64,000 bases of DNA from Pseudomonas paeninsulae (GTDB lineage: Bacteria; Pseudomonadota; Gammaproteobacteria; Pseudomonadales; Pseudomonadaceae), in the NCBI RefSeq assembly GCF_035621475.1, contig NZ_CP141799.1:2530501-2594500 (forward strand), written 5' to 3'. Of this stretch, positions 17,906 through 31,481 are shown piece by piece. Positions within the stretch are counted from its first letter, which is position 1. Every line of letters begins with the position of its first letter. The notes beneath the pieces are model-generated. The model searched no databases, was not told the origin of the DNA, and saw only the letters and a list, made by a program, of their open reading frames with translations. A program made the position numbers and the translations under genes.

Positions 17906-18589
17906 ATGACGCGACACGATGTTCTGGATATCCCCATCCGCGACAGAAGTAGCGCAGGCCAGGCGCTGGCGCGCTTGTTGACGGCTTATCGCCAGCGACC
18001 TGACGTGATCGTGCTGGCCTTGCCGCGTGGTGGCGTGCCGGTGGCTTACGAGATTGCCAGCGCACTGCAGGTGCGTCTCGACCTGATGCTGGTGCGCAAG
18101 CTCGGTGTGCCGGGTCATGCAGAGCTGGCCATGGGCGCGATCGCCAGTGCTGGCGTGCAGGTATTGAACCGCGATGTGCTGGCGTCGCTGCATATCGATA
18201 GCGCCACCGTTGACGCCGTGGCCGCGCAGGAACGTCTGGAGTTGCAGCGCCGTGACCGCGCCTATCGCGGCGAACGCCCGCTGCCTGTGCTGGACGGACA
18301 GCAGGTGATTCTGGTCGACGATGGTTTGGCCACAGGCGCCACCATGCAGGCTGCGATCAAGGCGGTACGCCAGCAGTCGCCCGCGCGAATTGTGGTCGCC
18401 ATACCGGTGGCTCCAACCGACAGCGTGGCGCTGCTGCGTCGACAGGTCGATGAAGTCATCTGCCCGTTCACCCCCGAGATGTTCATCGCCATTGGCCGTT
18501 GGTATGTGGATTTTTCCCAGACCTCGGATCAGCAGGTGCAGGCTTTGCTGCGTCAGGCCTGGCAGCGCGAACAAGCTGTACAGCCATGA
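17906..18589 (+). CDS. Phosphoribosyltransferase-domain protein
   Basis: A 227-residue cytoplasmic protein of the type I PRTase fold. The PRPP loop VILVDDGLATGATM lies near residues 134-147, and ALPRGGVPVAYEIA and VRKLGVPGHAELAMGAIA are conserved in the stand-alone family often found beside stress or erythromycin-esterase-like genes. The substrate base is unknown. Of two nearby ATGs, 17906 is chosen because GGAG stands 7 nt upstream, while 17900 is only 1 nt from it. No operon partner is evident. Confidence 0.85.
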   Translation: MTRHDVLDIPIRDRSSAGQALARLLTAYRQRPDVIVLALPRGGVPVAYEIASALQVRLDLMLVRKLGVPGHAELAMGAIASAGVQVLNRDVLASLHIDSATVDAVAAQERLELQRRDRAYRGERPLPVLDGQQVILVDDGLATGATMQAAIKAVRQQSPARIVVAIPVAPTDSVALLRRQVDEVICPFTPEMFIAIGRWYVDFSQTSDQQVQALLRQAWQREQAVQP

Positions 18590-18609
18590 ACCACGAGGAG
18601 GCCTGACCG

Positions 18610-18690
18610 ATGCAGGGGGCCAGGTACAGCGCGCCACGCTCGCGGCACAGGCAGATCAACACCACAGGCAATCAGGCGGGGGCAGGTTAA
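18610..18690 (+). CDS. Possible 26-residue ORF with strong ribosome site
   Basis: GAGGAGG is 8 nt before an ATG that opens a 26-codon frame (MQGARYSAPRSRHRQINTTG...) just after the phosphoribosyltransferase gene. It is basic and has no recognised family. The strong Shine-Dalgarno match is the only support; it could equally be a decayed gene end. The rest of 18691-18870 shows nothing recognisable. Confidence 0.2.
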   Translation: MQGARYSAPRSRHRQINTTGNQAGAG

Positions 18691-18870
18691 GTCATGGGGA
18701 CATGCATCGTCCGGCGTGATTGCTCGCGCACGGGATAGCCAGGGGCAAGGTGGGGCAATCTGCGGACTTGCTCAGGCGCAGCGGCACCAGTGAGAGCGCT
18801 ACCCGCGCTTGGGTTCAGGCATTTGCCAATTGCCCTGCCCATTGCCTGAGCGCAAGTGCGCTAGCTGGAC

Positions 18871-19752
18871 TCAAAGCCCGGAGTTGTCCGGCCACTTGAA
18901 TCTTGAAAGACGCGTCAGCTCTTCAATATTGAGCAGCTGCGAATAGTGCTGTTCACGGATGATCCAGGTCGGGTAACGGTTGATTTTCTCTTCGATGCAG
19001 ACCCGTGCAAGCAGTCCGTTGCGCCCATCTGGGGTGCATTCGACATAGGGCAGACGTTTGGCAGATGGGCCGAACAGGCGTTTCTGCTCCTGGCAGGTTG
19101 GACACCAGAAGGTGCCGTAAAACTTCGCGCCGCTACGCTGCAGGTGGCTGGCCAGAGCCTGCAACTGTGGGTCTTCGCGCGGAGCCAGCATATCGCTGTA
19201 ATACAACTGCAGGCCGCCCAGGGTGACCAGGGTTGCTACCCCGCAATAGGTAAACCAGTGCCGCCAGTCGGTGCCGGGTGCCGATTTGGGTCGCTGCAGA
19301 CTCACTCGAATGAAGATCGCCGCCATTAGTGCCAGCGACAGCAAGCACCAGGCGCAGAATGCTTCGAGTTGTAACCAGGCAACCAGGCTCATGTACAGGC
19401 TGACGGCCAGCCCGAACCAGGCGAGCAGCCAGAGTCGCCGCCAGCGCACCAGCCTGGCCGGCAATCGCCAGGCGTTAGCCGCCAGCAGCCCATATAGAAC
19501 GAAGCCCCAGAGCGCCAGTGGCAGGCCCAGCAAGCGCGACCAACGACTTTGCTGGATCAGATCGCAGGCCGATTCAGCCGAACAGAATGCCGGTGTGCCG
19601 CCGCGCAGGGCGACATAGGTCAGATAGCCGGTCAGCAGCATGCCGCACAGCGCCAGCACCAATACCAGCGTCTCTGGTGAATGCTGAACGCTGCGGCCGG
19701 TGCCGGAGTGGGCAATTACTTCGTGAGGTCGAACCTTTTTGGTTTTACTCAT
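18871..19752 (-). CDS. VKOR-family protein fused to a thioredoxin-like domain
   Basis: A 293-residue inner-membrane protein. Residues about 27-150 form a VKOR domain of four to five helices with the loop cysteines in CSAESACD and the active-site CAWC. After another helix, a thioredoxin-like C-terminal domain carries FWCPTCQEQK with the CPTC active site and later TWIIREQHYS. Such fusions reoxidise disulphide-forming enzymes using quinone and stand in for DsbB/DsbA. The presence of both cysteine pairs implies an active fused oxidase. Adjacent genes do not reveal a substrate; c-type cytochromes and other periplasmic proteins are candidates by inference. Confidence 0.88.
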   Translation of the reverse strand: MSKTKKVRPHEVIAHSGTGRSVQHSPETLVLVLALCGMLLTGYLTYVALRGGTPAFCSAESACDLIQQSRWSRLLGLPLALWGFVLYGLLAANAWRLPARLVRWRRLWLLAWFGLAVSLYMSLVAWLQLEAFCAWCLLSLALMAAIFIRVSLQRPKSAPGTDWRHWFTYCGVATLVTLGGLQLYYSDMLAPREDPQLQALASHLQRSGAKFYGTFWCPTCQEQKRLFGPSAKRLPYVECTPDGRNGLLARVCIEEKINRYPTWIIREQHYSQLLNIEELTRLSRFKWPDNSGL

Positions 19753-20004
19753 AGACCAGGCTCTTCTTCAGGATAAGTGTCGAGAAACAACGCGCTTGCT
19801 GAATATGCAGTTTCCACCTCGATCTATGAGGGGGCGATCTACGGCTAAACGTTAGCAGTAAAACTCAGTAGCGGATGGCGGACCCATGGCCGTGCCACTG
19901 TTAGCTATCGGGCAGGTAGCGTCTCAGCTAGCCACGGCCAGCAGGCACGTCGGCGAATACCTCGTCGCCGCGCAATTTGCCGTGCGCACAGCCTGCTAGA
20001 CCAC
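19753..20004. other. Non-coding gap between metH side and VKOR gene
   Basis: No gene, repeat family or structured RNA was recognised in this stretch. Just to its right, at about 20095-20132, the bases AGTACTGTCGAGCC...GGCTCGACAGTACT form a 14 bp inverted repeat inside the small reading frame listed next; it could act as a terminator-like hairpin beyond metH. Confidence 0.5.
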
Positions 20005-20158
20005 CTAGGCGCACGCATCGGGAAATGCATGCATGGCTTGATCGTAGGAACCGCCCCGGGCAGCGAGAAAATCGCGGTACTCGGGCGCAGGGCGAGTACT
20101 GTCGAGCCGGCGCGCAAGGCTCGACAGTACTAGCTGCTCGCAGGGCTCATGCGCGATC

Positions 20159-20169
<11 letters not shown>
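20005..20169 (-). CDS. Small ORF overlapping the end of metH, unrecognised
   Basis: A 54-codon frame starting ATG ACA ACT GAG inside the last codons of metH (11 nt overlap) and reading [20 protein letters not shown]..., with residues [19 protein letters not shown]. The overlap with metH and the protein-like composition suggest a coupled small gene. However, a strong inverted repeat (AGTACTGTCGAGCC and its mirror, about 20095-20132) lies inside it, which argues for a structured non-coding end of the metH transcript. No family recognised. Confidence 0.35.
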
Positions 20170-23875
<3,706 letters not shown>

Positions 23876-24031
23876 GGCGGAACTACCTGAGCAAAGCTGA
23901 CACAATGGGGATGCGCAATGATAACAAAGCTGCGCGCTTTTGCAGTGCTCCGGTCTTTTGCATGAATTGTGCTCATGTTGAGAGCGCGATCTCGCTAAAC
24001 TCACGATTACGCTCACCCTTGGAATCGGCTC

Positions 24032-26311
24032 ATGCCATATCGCGCACTACTCGGCGCTTGCTTGTTGTTCACCAGCCTACTGCTGTCGGCTGAGCCGATT
24101 TCGTACAGTCGCGATATTCAACCGATCTTCACCCGCTATTGCGTGGCCTGCCATGCCTGCTACGACGCGCCTTGCCAGCTCAATCTGGGCAGCGCCGAGG
24201 GTCTCGAACGGGGGGCAAACAAGCTGCCGGTATACGATGGCAAGCGCTTCGCGGCGCAGGCTACCAGTCGGCTGTTTCTTGATGCCCACGGGGCTGCGGC
24301 CTGGCGGCGCAAGGATTTCTTTTCGGTGCTCGATCCGCAGAACAGTCAGGCGGCCTTGCTGACCCGCATGCTCGAACTGGGCCACGCTACAGCGCTCACC
24401 GCCAATGCCAAGCTGCCGGCCGACTTGGATATCGGCATCAGGCGCGAGCAGCAGTGTCCACTGCCTGAGCAGTTCGCGGGCTTCGCCAAGGCAAACCCGC
24501 AAGCGGGCATGCCTTTCGCAGTTACCGGCCTGAGCGAGGTGGATTATCAAACCCTGCAGCGCTGGTTGCAGCAAGGCGCGCCAGTCGATCAGCAAGCACT
24601 AGCAGCGAGCAAGGCCGAGGCGGCGCAGGTCAAGGCCTGGGAGCAGTTTCTCAATGCTCCGGGGGCACGGGAAAGCCTGGTCTCGCGCTGGCTGTATGAA
24701 CACCTGTTCCTCGCGCACCTGTATTTCAATGGCGCCGAGCCGGGGCATTTTTTCCAGCTGTTGCGTTCGCGTACCCCGACTGGCCATCCGGTCGATCCTA
24801 TCGCTACGCGCCGACCGAACGAGGATCCGGGCGGCACCTTTTATTACCGTCTGGCGCCGGTCCAGGGGGTGATCGTACACAAGACCCACATGACCTATCC
24901 GCTCAGTGCGCACAAGCTGGCGCGAGTCAAAGCGCTGTTCTTCGCCGACGACTGGCAGGTTGATGCGTTGCCTGGCTATGGCGCCCGGCGCCGCGCCAAT
25001 CCATTCGAGACGTTCGCCGCGATTCCGCCGCAGGCGCGCTATCAGTTCATGCTGGATAACGCCGAGTATTTCGTGCGCACCTTTATCCGTGGCCCTGTGT
25101 GCCGCGGGCAGATCGCCACCGACGTGATCCGTGACAACTTCTGGGTGGTGTTCCAGGATCCGCGACATGATCTGTATATGGTCGATGCCAAATACCGCGC
25201 CAAGGCGACGCCACTGCTGACCATGCCCGGCCAGTTCGACGATATCGGCAATCTGCTCAGTCTGTGGCGTAGCTATCGCAACAGGCGCAATGAGTACGAG
25301 GCCTTGCGCATGCACAGCTACGCCGCTGCACCCGCGCCCAGTTGGTCGCACATCTGGGCCGGTAACGACAATGCGCTGCTGACGATCTTCCGCCAGCACG
25401 ATAGCGCCTCGGTGCGCAAAGGCCTGATCGGCGAGATCCCGCAGACGCTCTGGTGGATGGACTATCCGCTGCTTGAACGAGCCTACTACCAGTTGGTGGT
25501 CAACTTCGATGTATTCGGCAACCTGGCGCATCAGGCGCAGACGCGCCTGTATTTCGATCGAATCCGTAACGGCGCCGAGCAGAATTTCCTGCGCTTGATG
25601 CCGGCTGACGCCCGCGAGACGATCCTCGATGACTGGTATCAGTACAGCGGCCAGCTGAAGCTATGGCTGGACTACCAGCGCATCGATACCCATAGCCGAA
25701 CAGCCCTGCAACTGCCGGCAACAGACCCCAAACGGGGTTTTGCCGAAGCCCTCTTGAGCCGCTACGGCAGCCTCTACGTGGGCTTTGATCCGATCAACCG
25801 TTGCGATGGCGTGCACTGCCATCGCGCTGGGCTGCCGGCCGAGATGCAAGCGGCAGAGCAGGCGCTAAGTCGTCTGACCGGCAAGCCGGCCGGCGGGCTC
25901 AAGGTCATTCACCAGCTGCCGGAAGCGGCCCTGCTGCGTGTCGAACTGGCCGATGGCACGCGCGAGGTCTATAGCCTGCTGCGCAACCGTGCGCACAGCA
26001 ACGTGGCCTTCATGTATGGCGAGGAACTGCGTTATCAGCCCGCGCTGGATACCCTGACTATTTACCCTGGGGTGCTGACGAGTTACCCGAACTTCATGTT
26101 CAGCCTCACTGCGCAGGAGGTTCCGGAGTTCGTGCGCAGCATGGAGTTGGTCCGTGATGCCCAGGCGTTCGACACGCTGGTCGGGCGTTGGGGGGTTCGT
26201 CGCAGCCACCCCGAGTTCTGGCGCTATTTCCATGACATGTCGGCGTATATCCGCGAAACCGAAGCGGTCGAGGCCGGCGTGCTGGATATGCACCGCTATG
26301 AAAACCTGTAA
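24032..26311 (+). CDS. cti: Cti, periplasmic fatty acid cis/trans isomerase
   Basis: A 759-residue exported haem protein that converts cis- to trans-unsaturated fatty acids in membrane phospholipids, an adaptation to solvents and heat seen in Pseudomonas and Vibrio. A signal peptide (residues 1-20, LLLSA-EPI) is followed by the cytochrome c-type site [16 protein letters not shown] starting at about residue 37, which is diagnostic for Cti. The rest is the usual long domain with no truncation. It is transcribed divergently from metH, as in other pseudomonads. Confidence 0.95.
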   Translation: MPYRALLGACLLFTSLLLSAEPISYSRDIQPIFTRYCVACHACYDAPCQLNLGSAEGLERGANKLPVYDGKRFAAQATSRLFLDAHGAAAWRRKDFFSVLDPQNSQAALLTRMLELGHATALTANAKLPADLDIGIRREQQCPLPEQFAGFAKANPQAGMPFAVTGLSEVDYQTLQRWLQQGAPVDQQALAASKAEAAQVKAWEQFLNAPGARESLVSRWLYEHLFLAHLYFNGAEPGHFFQLLRSRTPTGHPVDPIATRRPNEDPGGTFYYRLAPVQGVIVHKTHMTYPLSAHKLARVKALFFADDWQVDALPGYGARRRANPFETFAAIPPQARYQFMLDNAEYFVRTFIRGPVCRGQIATDVIRDNFWVVFQDPRHDLYMVDAKYRAKATPLLTMPGQFDDIGNLLSLWRSYRNRRNEYEALRMHSYAAAPAPSWSHIWAGNDNALLTIFRQHDSASVRKGLIGEIPQTLWWMDYPLLERAYYQLVVNFDVFGNLAHQAQTRLYFDRIRNGAEQNFLRLMPADARETILDDWYQYSGQLKLWLDYQRIDTHSRTALQLPATDPKRGFAEALLSRYGSLYVGFDPINRCDGVHCHRAGLPAEMQAAEQALSRLTGKPAGGLKVIHQLPEAALLRVELADGTREVYSLLRNRAHSNVAFMYGEELRYQPALDTLTIYPGVLTSYPNFMFSLTAQEVPEFVRSMELVRDAQAFDTLVGRWGVRRSHPEFWRYFHDMSAYIRETEAVEAGVLDMHRYENL

Positions 26312-26375
26312 TGCCCGGCGGCTAGAACTGAGGGGCGTGCAGGTTATGCTGGCAAACTCTCTCGTGCCTGCGCGC

Positions 26376-26792
26376 TTAGCGCACTACCAGCACCGACGCC
26401 TCGGAATAGGACGCAAAATACCCGGCGTTTGAGGCGAATAGGTGTTCCGCCAAACCAGGTACATGGGAGGCCATCACCACTAGGTCTGCGCCGCAGTCCT
26501 TGGCCGCTTTGAGCAAGGTCTTGTCCAGGTCAACCGCCGGGTCATGGCTGATATAGGGGGCGCTACTGACATTTTTTAGTCCGTATTGCTCTGCCTGAAC
26601 CACACTGAACTGCTCCAGTTTTTCCTTGAACTCTGTCGGATTGCGCGCGACTGCCGTTGGCGTGTTGGCCGATACGCTGATGTAACAGACCGGTATGTCA
26701 TACAGCTTCGCAAGGTCTGCGCCGGTTCTCAGGGCTTTTTCGAGGCGTTCGATATGGGCGAGGTCGACGGGAATCATCATCTGCTTGTACAT
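26376..26792 (-). CDS. Universal stress protein (UspA family)
   Basis: A 138-residue single-domain Usp. The N-terminal strand is MYKQMMIPVDL, and the C-terminal region DLVVMASHVPGLAEHLFASNAGYFASYSEASVLVVR corresponds to the family's G-2x-G-9x-G(S/T) nucleotide-binding segment but with a weak glycine pattern, so ATP binding is uncertain. AGCTTCC-type purine site GGAAGC precedes the ATG. No clear Anr box was found upstream although anaerobic Usp genes in pseudomonads often have one. Confidence 0.88.
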   Translation of the reverse strand: MYKQMMIPVDLAHIERLEKALRTGADLAKLYDIPVCYISVSANTPTAVARNPTEFKEKLEQFSVVQAEQYGLKNVSSAPYISHDPAVDLDKTLLKAAKDCGADLVVMASHVPGLAEHLFASNAGYFASYSEASVLVVR

Positions 26793-26949
26793 CTTTGGGA
26801 AGCTCCTTTTTCAGGCTATAGCGCTTGCAGTTGCAGGCGCACCAACTGTGCTTGAAGTATTGCAGATGATTGGGCCGCCCGCGGTCATACACTGATTTGA
26901 TCGCACAACGATCCGAAAGGGTCTGTTAGAGGCGCGCTGTGCGGCCCAG

Positions 26950-27705
26950 CTATTGGCCTTCTGTACTGGTTGTTAGCAGCCAACCGCCGACAGCCTGATA
27001 GGGCGTTGGCTGCCCTGACGCGGTGAGCCAGGCGACCAATGCCTGGCGCTCGCCGCGCGAGTCGGCGGCAAGACGGGTCTGCCAGTGGTGTGTTTCACTG
27101 GCTCCAAGCTGCTGCAGGGTCAAGACCACGAAGTCATGGGTTAGCGTGCGCCCGGCATTTTCGCCTCGCCCTACCGCGGTGCTCAGGCCGAAGCCCAGGC
27201 GTGCAACATGAGCTGTCAGTCGAGCTGGAGCCGAATTAGCTGGAGTGAACGTCAGTTTCAAGTTGTCGCCGTCAATCTCAAGCACCAGCCTGCCAACCGT
27301 CGGCATCTGCACCAGTGGCAGCGGCTGACGTTGGAACCAGCCGCGCCACTCGTGGCCGGCCAGGATGAATTCCGGGGTATATACCCCTTGGCTACCGCCG
27401 GAGCGTGCGTACGCCCGTTGCCGGGCGCTATAGCCTGGGTTGGCGAATGGATCCACCCAGCCAAGCCGGTCCCAGTAATCGACGTGGAAGGCCAGGGGGA
27501 TCACTTCGTTCCAAAGCGCAGGATGCTCGGTCAGAGCGGATAGCCAGCGTTCTGCTGGCGGGCACGAACTGCAGCCTTGTGAGGTAAACAATTCCAGCAC
27601 TGGTGTAGCTGTTGCACTGCTGGTCAGGCGTAGGCGAGGTTCCGCGTGAACTGGCGCGCAGAGTACGCAGAGGGCGACCCAGAGGGCTGGGAACAGTAGT
27701 TTCAT
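26950..27705 (-). CDS. DUF1223 secreted thioredoxin-like protein
   Basis: A 251-residue exported protein with a signal peptide (1-21, VHA-EPR). The DUF1223 signature [19 protein letters not shown] lies near residues 37-55 and contains a CSSC pair in a thioredoxin-like fold, followed by [27 protein letters not shown], also conserved. The activity is unknown; a redox role in the periplasm is plausible from the CXXC. It faces away from nfuA and shares a divergent intergenic region with it. Confidence 0.88.
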   Translation of the reverse strand: MKLLFPALWVALCVLCAPVHAEPRLRLTSSATATPVLELFTSQGCSSCPPAERWLSALTEHPALWNEVIPLAFHVDYWDRLGWVDPFANPGYSARQRAYARSGGSQGVYTPEFILAGHEWRGWFQRQPLPLVQMPTVGRLVLEIDGDNLKLTFTPANSAPARLTAHVARLGFGLSTAVGRGENAGRTLTHDFVVLTLQQLGASETHHWQTRLAADSRGERQALVAWLTASGQPTPYQAVGGWLLTTSTEGQ

Positions 27706-27849
27706 CAGTGCTCACCTCTGATATCCAATGGTCTTTGGACTCATCGAGGGCGGCTAGCGTTACAGTCAGGCTATTCCGAGATAAATACTCGGGCTTTATT
27801 GAAGCCCGAAGGTTGGCGTACACTGCGAACATGTTTGCGAGGAGTTGCC

Positions 27850-28434
27850 ATGAGCACCATTATCATTACCGACGCTGCCCACGATTATCTGGCTGATCTG
27901 CTGAGCAAGCAGAACACCACTGGTATTGGCATCCGTGTCTTCATCACCCAGCCGGGCAGCCAGTACGCCGAAACCTGCATCGCTTATTGCAAGCCGGGCG
28001 AGGAAAAGCCGGATGATACGGCGATAGCCCTGGCCAGCTTTACGGCCTGGATCGATGCGCTCAGCGAACCCTTCCTGGAAGATGCCGTGGTCGATTACGC
28101 GACCGACCGCATGGGCGGCCAGCTGACTATCAAGGCGCCGAATGCCAAGGTACCGATGGTCAACGCAGACAGCCCGATCAACGAGCGCATCAGTTATTAC
28201 CTGCAAACCGAGATCAATCCGGGGCTAGCCAGCCATGGCGGCGAAGTGAGCCTGATCGATGTGGTCGATGACGGCATCGCGGTATTGAAGTTTGGCGGTG
28301 GCTGCCAGGGCTGCGGACAGGTCGACCTGACCCTCAAGGAAGGCATCGAGAAAACCCTGCTTGAACGCATCCCGGAACTTAAAGGTGTGCGCGACGTGAC
28401 CGACCACAGCAACAAGGAAAACGCCTACTACTGA
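27850..28434 (+). CDS. nfuA: NfuA, Fe/S cluster carrier protein
   Basis: A 194-residue cytoplasmic protein with a degenerate A-type domain (about 1-95, without the usual three cysteines) and a C-terminal Nfu domain carrying [19 protein letters not shown], whose CXXC binds a [4Fe-4S] cluster at a dimer interface. It delivers or repairs clusters for enzymes under stress; the large nuo complex and aconitase-type enzymes are likely clients in Pseudomonas. The ATG at 27850 follows GCGAGGAG, a good ribosome site. A strong terminator follows. Confidence 0.96.
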   Translation: MSTIIITDAAHDYLADLLSKQNTTGIGIRVFITQPGSQYAETCIAYCKPGEEKPDDTAIALASFTAWIDALSEPFLEDAVVDYATDRMGGQLTIKAPNAKVPMVNADSPINERISYYLQTEINPGLASHGGEVSLIDVVDDGIAVLKFGGGCQGCGQVDLTLKEGIEKTLLERIPELKGVRDVTDHSNKENAYY

Positions 28435-28460
28435 GGCACGTTCTTCAGTCAGCTCTGCGT

Positions 28461-28485
28461 AAGGTGGCCAATGGCCACCTTTTTT
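28461..28485 (+). terminator. Intrinsic terminator after nfuA
   Basis: AAGGTGGCC-AAT-GGCCACCTT is a perfect 9 bp stem with a 3-base loop, running directly into TTTT and a T-rich tail, 26 nt past the nfuA stop. Confidence 0.92.
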
Positions 28486-28627
28486 GTTTCTATCTTTCCA
28501 CCATTGCGTGGTGTTTTACCGTAAAACTACCGCTTAGCATTGAGATGCAACGCTGGCGACATGGCGTATTGATACAAGCTACAACTGATCCGCCGCGATC
28601 CCGGCCGGCAGACAACTATAAAAAGTG

Positions 28628-29632
28628 ATGCGCATGACTGTCAGCACTCTACTTATCTGTGACGACTCAAATATGGCGCGCAAGCAATTGCTACGTGCGC
28701 TGCCTGCCGACTGGCCTGTGGTCATAACGCAGGCGGCCAACGGCATGGAGGCCATGGCGATTCTGCGTCAAGGGCAGATCGATGTGATGCTGCTCGACCT
28801 GACGATGCCCGAGATGGATGGCTATCAGGTACTCGCTGCCCTGCAGACCGAAGGCCTGTCATGCAAGGTCATTGTGGTGTCTGGCGATGTTCAGGAACAG
28901 GCGATGCAGCGGGTCATGGCGCTCGGGGCGTTGGCCTTTGTACAAAAACCGGCTGATCCAGATCTGCTCAGAAACACCCTCGACAGCCTGGAGTTGCTCG
29001 GCAGCAGTGGCAGTGAGCTGGCCGTGCATGCGCTCGGCGATGACTCCACGATCAATTTTATCGATGCCTTTCGTGAGGTGGTCAACGTTGCCATGGGCCG
29101 TGCTGCCGCCTTGCTAGCCAAGCTGCTGGGCGTGTTTGTGCAATTGCCGGTGCCGAATGTCAGCCTGTTTGAAGTCGGCGAGCTGCACATGGCCCTGGCG
29201 GATGCCCAGCGGGGCGACGGGCTTACCGCCGTGTGCCAGGGGTTTATCGGCAGTGGCATTGCTGGCGAGGCGCTGCTGATTTTCCATGATTCGGAATTGG
29301 GCGAGATGGCCCGTCTGATGAGTGGGTTCTCGTCCGATTATTCCGAAATGGAAATGTTCCTGGATCTTTCCACTGTACTGATCGGCGCCTGCCTGAACGG
29401 TATTGCCGGGCAGATCGATGCGCAGTTTTCCCTAAGCCACCCCACCGTACTGGGCGAGCATGCCTCGATCGAGGAATTGATCAAGCTCAATCGGCCACGC
29501 TGGAAGACCACCCTGGCCGTGGAGATCAGCTACAGCATCGAAGGTCACCATATTCATTTCGACTTACTGCTGCTGTTTACTGAAGATTCGGTGGCGTTGC
29601 TTTCTAACAAGCTTGCTTACCTGATGAACTGA
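28628..29632 (+). CDS. Response regulator with CheC/CheX-like C-terminal domain
   Basis: A 334-residue cytoplasmic protein. Residues about 3-125 are a receiver domain: acidic pocket DD near 11-12, the phosphorylatable Asp in MLLDLTMPEMDGY (about 56), and the Lys in FVQKPAD. The C-terminal half (about 145-330) resembles the CheC/CheX/FliY phosphatase fold, with two helical segments containing E-N/N-like patterns (FREVVNVAMGRAAALL and FLDLSTVLIGACLNGIAGQ). It could dephosphorylate CheY-like proteins in a controlled way. The start is uncertain among GTG 28625, ATG 28628 and ATG 28634. It is followed 2 nt later by a diguanylate cyclase, so the two form one unit. Confidence 0.85.
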   Translation: MRMTVSTLLICDDSNMARKQLLRALPADWPVVITQAANGMEAMAILRQGQIDVMLLDLTMPEMDGYQVLAALQTEGLSCKVIVVSGDVQEQAMQRVMALGALAFVQKPADPDLLRNTLDSLELLGSSGSELAVHALGDDSTINFIDAFREVVNVAMGRAAALLAKLLGVFVQLPVPNVSLFEVGELHMALADAQRGDGLTAVCQGFIGSGIAGEALLIFHDSELGEMARLMSGFSSDYSEMEMFLDLSTVLIGACLNGIAGQIDAQFSLSHPTVLGEHASIEELIKLNRPRWKTTLAVEISYSIEGHHIHFDLLLLFTEDSVALLSNKLAYLMN

Positions 29633-29634
29633 AC

Positions 29635-30600
29635 ATGAAAGAGAATCTGGAGTTCAACGAGTTTCACTGGCTGCTGGCCGTGGTGCAGAGCATCGATGTC
29701 GGTGTCGTGGTGCTGGATCGCGAATACCGCGTGCACGTCTGGAATACCTTCATGGAGAACCGCTCGGGCCTGCAGCCCCATGAGGTGCATCAGCAATCCT
29801 TGTTCAGCCTGTTTCCGGAAATCGAGGAAAACTGGTTCCGCCACAAGGTTGAAGGGGTCGTGACGCTGGGCACGCCGGCTTTCACCATCTGGGAGCAGCG
29901 CCCCTATCTGGTGAAGTTCAAGAACTACCAGCCGATCACCGGGCAGGAAGAGTTCATGTTTCAGAACACCACCATTCTGCCGCTGCAGGCCACCAATACC
30001 AGTATCGAGCATATTTGCCTGATCATTTATGACGTGACCAGCGTGGCGATAAACAAGCAGCAATTGCAGGCGGCAAACCTGCAGTTGCAACAACTCTCGC
30101 GCACCGATCGCCTGACCGGCCTGAATAACCGTGGCTACTGGGAAGAATGCCTGCAGCACGAATACGCCCGGCACCGGCGTTATCAGAGCACGGCCGCACT
30201 GGTGATGTTCGATATCGATCATTTCAAGAAGGTCAATGACACCTATGGTCATCCGGCTGGGGACAAGGTGATTCAGGCAGTCGCCGACGTTATGCGCGAG
30301 CAGGTGCGCGACACCGATTATGCCGGGCGCTATGGCGGCGAGGAATTTGTGGTTCTGCTGCCGGATGTCGACAGTGCCGGAGCCATGCTGTTTGCCGAAC
30401 GCCTGCGTCAGCGCATCGAATCCCTGCTGGTCACTTATGAGGGGCAAGGTATCCCGTTCACCATCAGCCTGGGGGTAGCTGACCTGAGCCACCCCACTCA
30501 AGAGTATCAACAGCTGATCGAACGAGCCGACCAGGCGCTGTATGCCTCCAAGGAAGGCGGCCGTAACCAGGTCAATGTATATACGGCGCCGCCTGGCTAA
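29635..30600 (+). CDS. PAS-GGDEF diguanylate cyclase
   Basis: A 321-residue cytoplasmic enzyme that makes c-di-GMP. An N-terminal PAS-like sensor (about residues 10-140, VVVLDREYRVHVWNTFME) is joined by a short coiled linker (QLQAANLQLQQLSRTD) to a GGDEF domain (about 155-315). The active site is GGEEF at 234-238, and an inhibitory I-site RDTD sits at 225-228, five residues before it, so product inhibition is expected. The ATG comes 2 nt after the stop of the receiver-CheC gene, implying translational coupling and a shared pathway: phosphorylation state in, c-di-GMP out. Confidence 0.93.
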   Translation: MKENLEFNEFHWLLAVVQSIDVGVVVLDREYRVHVWNTFMENRSGLQPHEVHQQSLFSLFPEIEENWFRHKVEGVVTLGTPAFTIWEQRPYLVKFKNYQPITGQEEFMFQNTTILPLQATNTSIEHICLIIYDVTSVAINKQQLQAANLQLQQLSRTDRLTGLNNRGYWEECLQHEYARHRRYQSTAALVMFDIDHFKKVNDTYGHPAGDKVIQAVADVMREQVRDTDYAGRYGGEEFVVLLPDVDSAGAMLFAERLRQRIESLLVTYEGQGIPFTISLGVADLSHPTQEYQQLIERADQALYASKEGGRNQVNVYTAPPG

Positions 30601-30797
30601 CCATCGACATCCCCCTGGGCAAACGCAGCGCTCACCCGCCTACCCGTACTTCGGCTAGCGGCTGCTGCTCGATAGCAGGTCGCCGGCATGGGCGACGGCG
30701 GTGATCGCCAGCAGGCTGAATCGCCAATAAGCAATTGAAGTGCTTTGCCGCTCTGCAGCGGACTCGCGTCTGATTGGCCCGGCGCAGCCTACGCAGG

Positions 30798-30822
30798 TTG
30801 AACATCCGCGTTCAACGCTGCG
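30798..30822 (-). terminator. Hairpin downstream of the DUF1348 gene
   Basis: GTTGAA-CATCCGCG-TTCAAC, with outer bases that can extend to GCGCAGC/GCTGCGC, lies just beyond the gene end at 30833. There is no U-run, so it may be only a transcript-end structure. The remaining gap back to 30601 shows no gene. Confidence 0.35.
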
Positions 30823-30832
30823 CAATCACCGT

Positions 30833-31312
30833 TTAGAGGTCCAACTCTGATAGGCCCGGATGATCATCGGGGCGACGGCCCAGGGGCCAATGGAACTTGC
30901 GTTCGGATTCCTTGATTGGCATGTCGTTGATGCAGGCAAAACGATTGGCCATCAGCCCATTATCATCGAACTCCCAGTTCTCGTTACCGTAGGAGCGGAA
31001 CCAGTTCCCCGAATCGTCATGCCACTCGTAGGCGTACCGCACGGCGATGCGATTGCCGGTAAAAGCCCACAGCTCTTTGATCAAGCGGTAGTCGAGTTCT
31101 TTGGCCCATTTGCGGGTGAGAAACGCCTTTGCCTCTTGTCGATTGAACGCGAATTCGCTGCGGTTGCGCCATTTGGTATCCAGCGTATAAGCCAGCGAAA
31201 CCCGCTCCGGGTCGCGGCTGTTCCAGCCATCCTCGGCCAGGCGGACCTTCTCGATGGCACTTTCCCGTGTGAAAGGCGGCAGGGGTGGACGAACGGAATT
31301 TTCAGTTGTCAT
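30833..31312 (-). CDS. DUF1348 / SnoaL-NTF2-fold protein
   Basis: A 159-residue protein of the DUF1348 family: [30 protein letters not shown] at the N-terminus, then [36 protein letters not shown] and the terminal [20 protein letters not shown] are all characteristic. The fold is NTF2-like; no reaction is established. AAGGAG stands 7 nt before the ATG. It follows the DUF1272 gene and the GlxA-type regulator in the same direction, so it may be their co-transcribed or regulated partner. Confidence 0.9.
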   Translation of the reverse strand: MTTENSVRPPLPPFTRESAIEKVRLAEDGWNSRDPERVSLAYTLDTKWRNRSEFAFNRQEAKAFLTRKWAKELDYRLIKELWAFTGNRIAVRYAYEWHDDSGNWFRSYGNENWEFDDNGLMANRFACINDMPIKESERKFHWPLGRRPDDHPGLSELDL

Positions 31313-31481
31313 GGAGTTTCTCCTTCGTGACGCGGGGCAGGTCGGTAAGCGAACCTGGGTGGACGGAGCTTGCTAAATAGAAACCAGTTCCCGCTGAGCC
31401 TGGCGAGCACCGCGCCGCTTCAGTGCTGGCCGGATGGCGTTGCTCTCGATTTTGCGCAGAAAGGCCCGCATGCTGGTGTCC

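Noticed and set aside
23876..24031. Cobalamin riboswitch upstream of metH
   Set aside because: The B12-box and the expected long structured leader are missing from this 156 bp gap.
26793..26949. Anr box before the universal stress protein gene
   Set aside because: TTGATCGCACAA has only one TTGAT half-site with wrong spacing to any second half.
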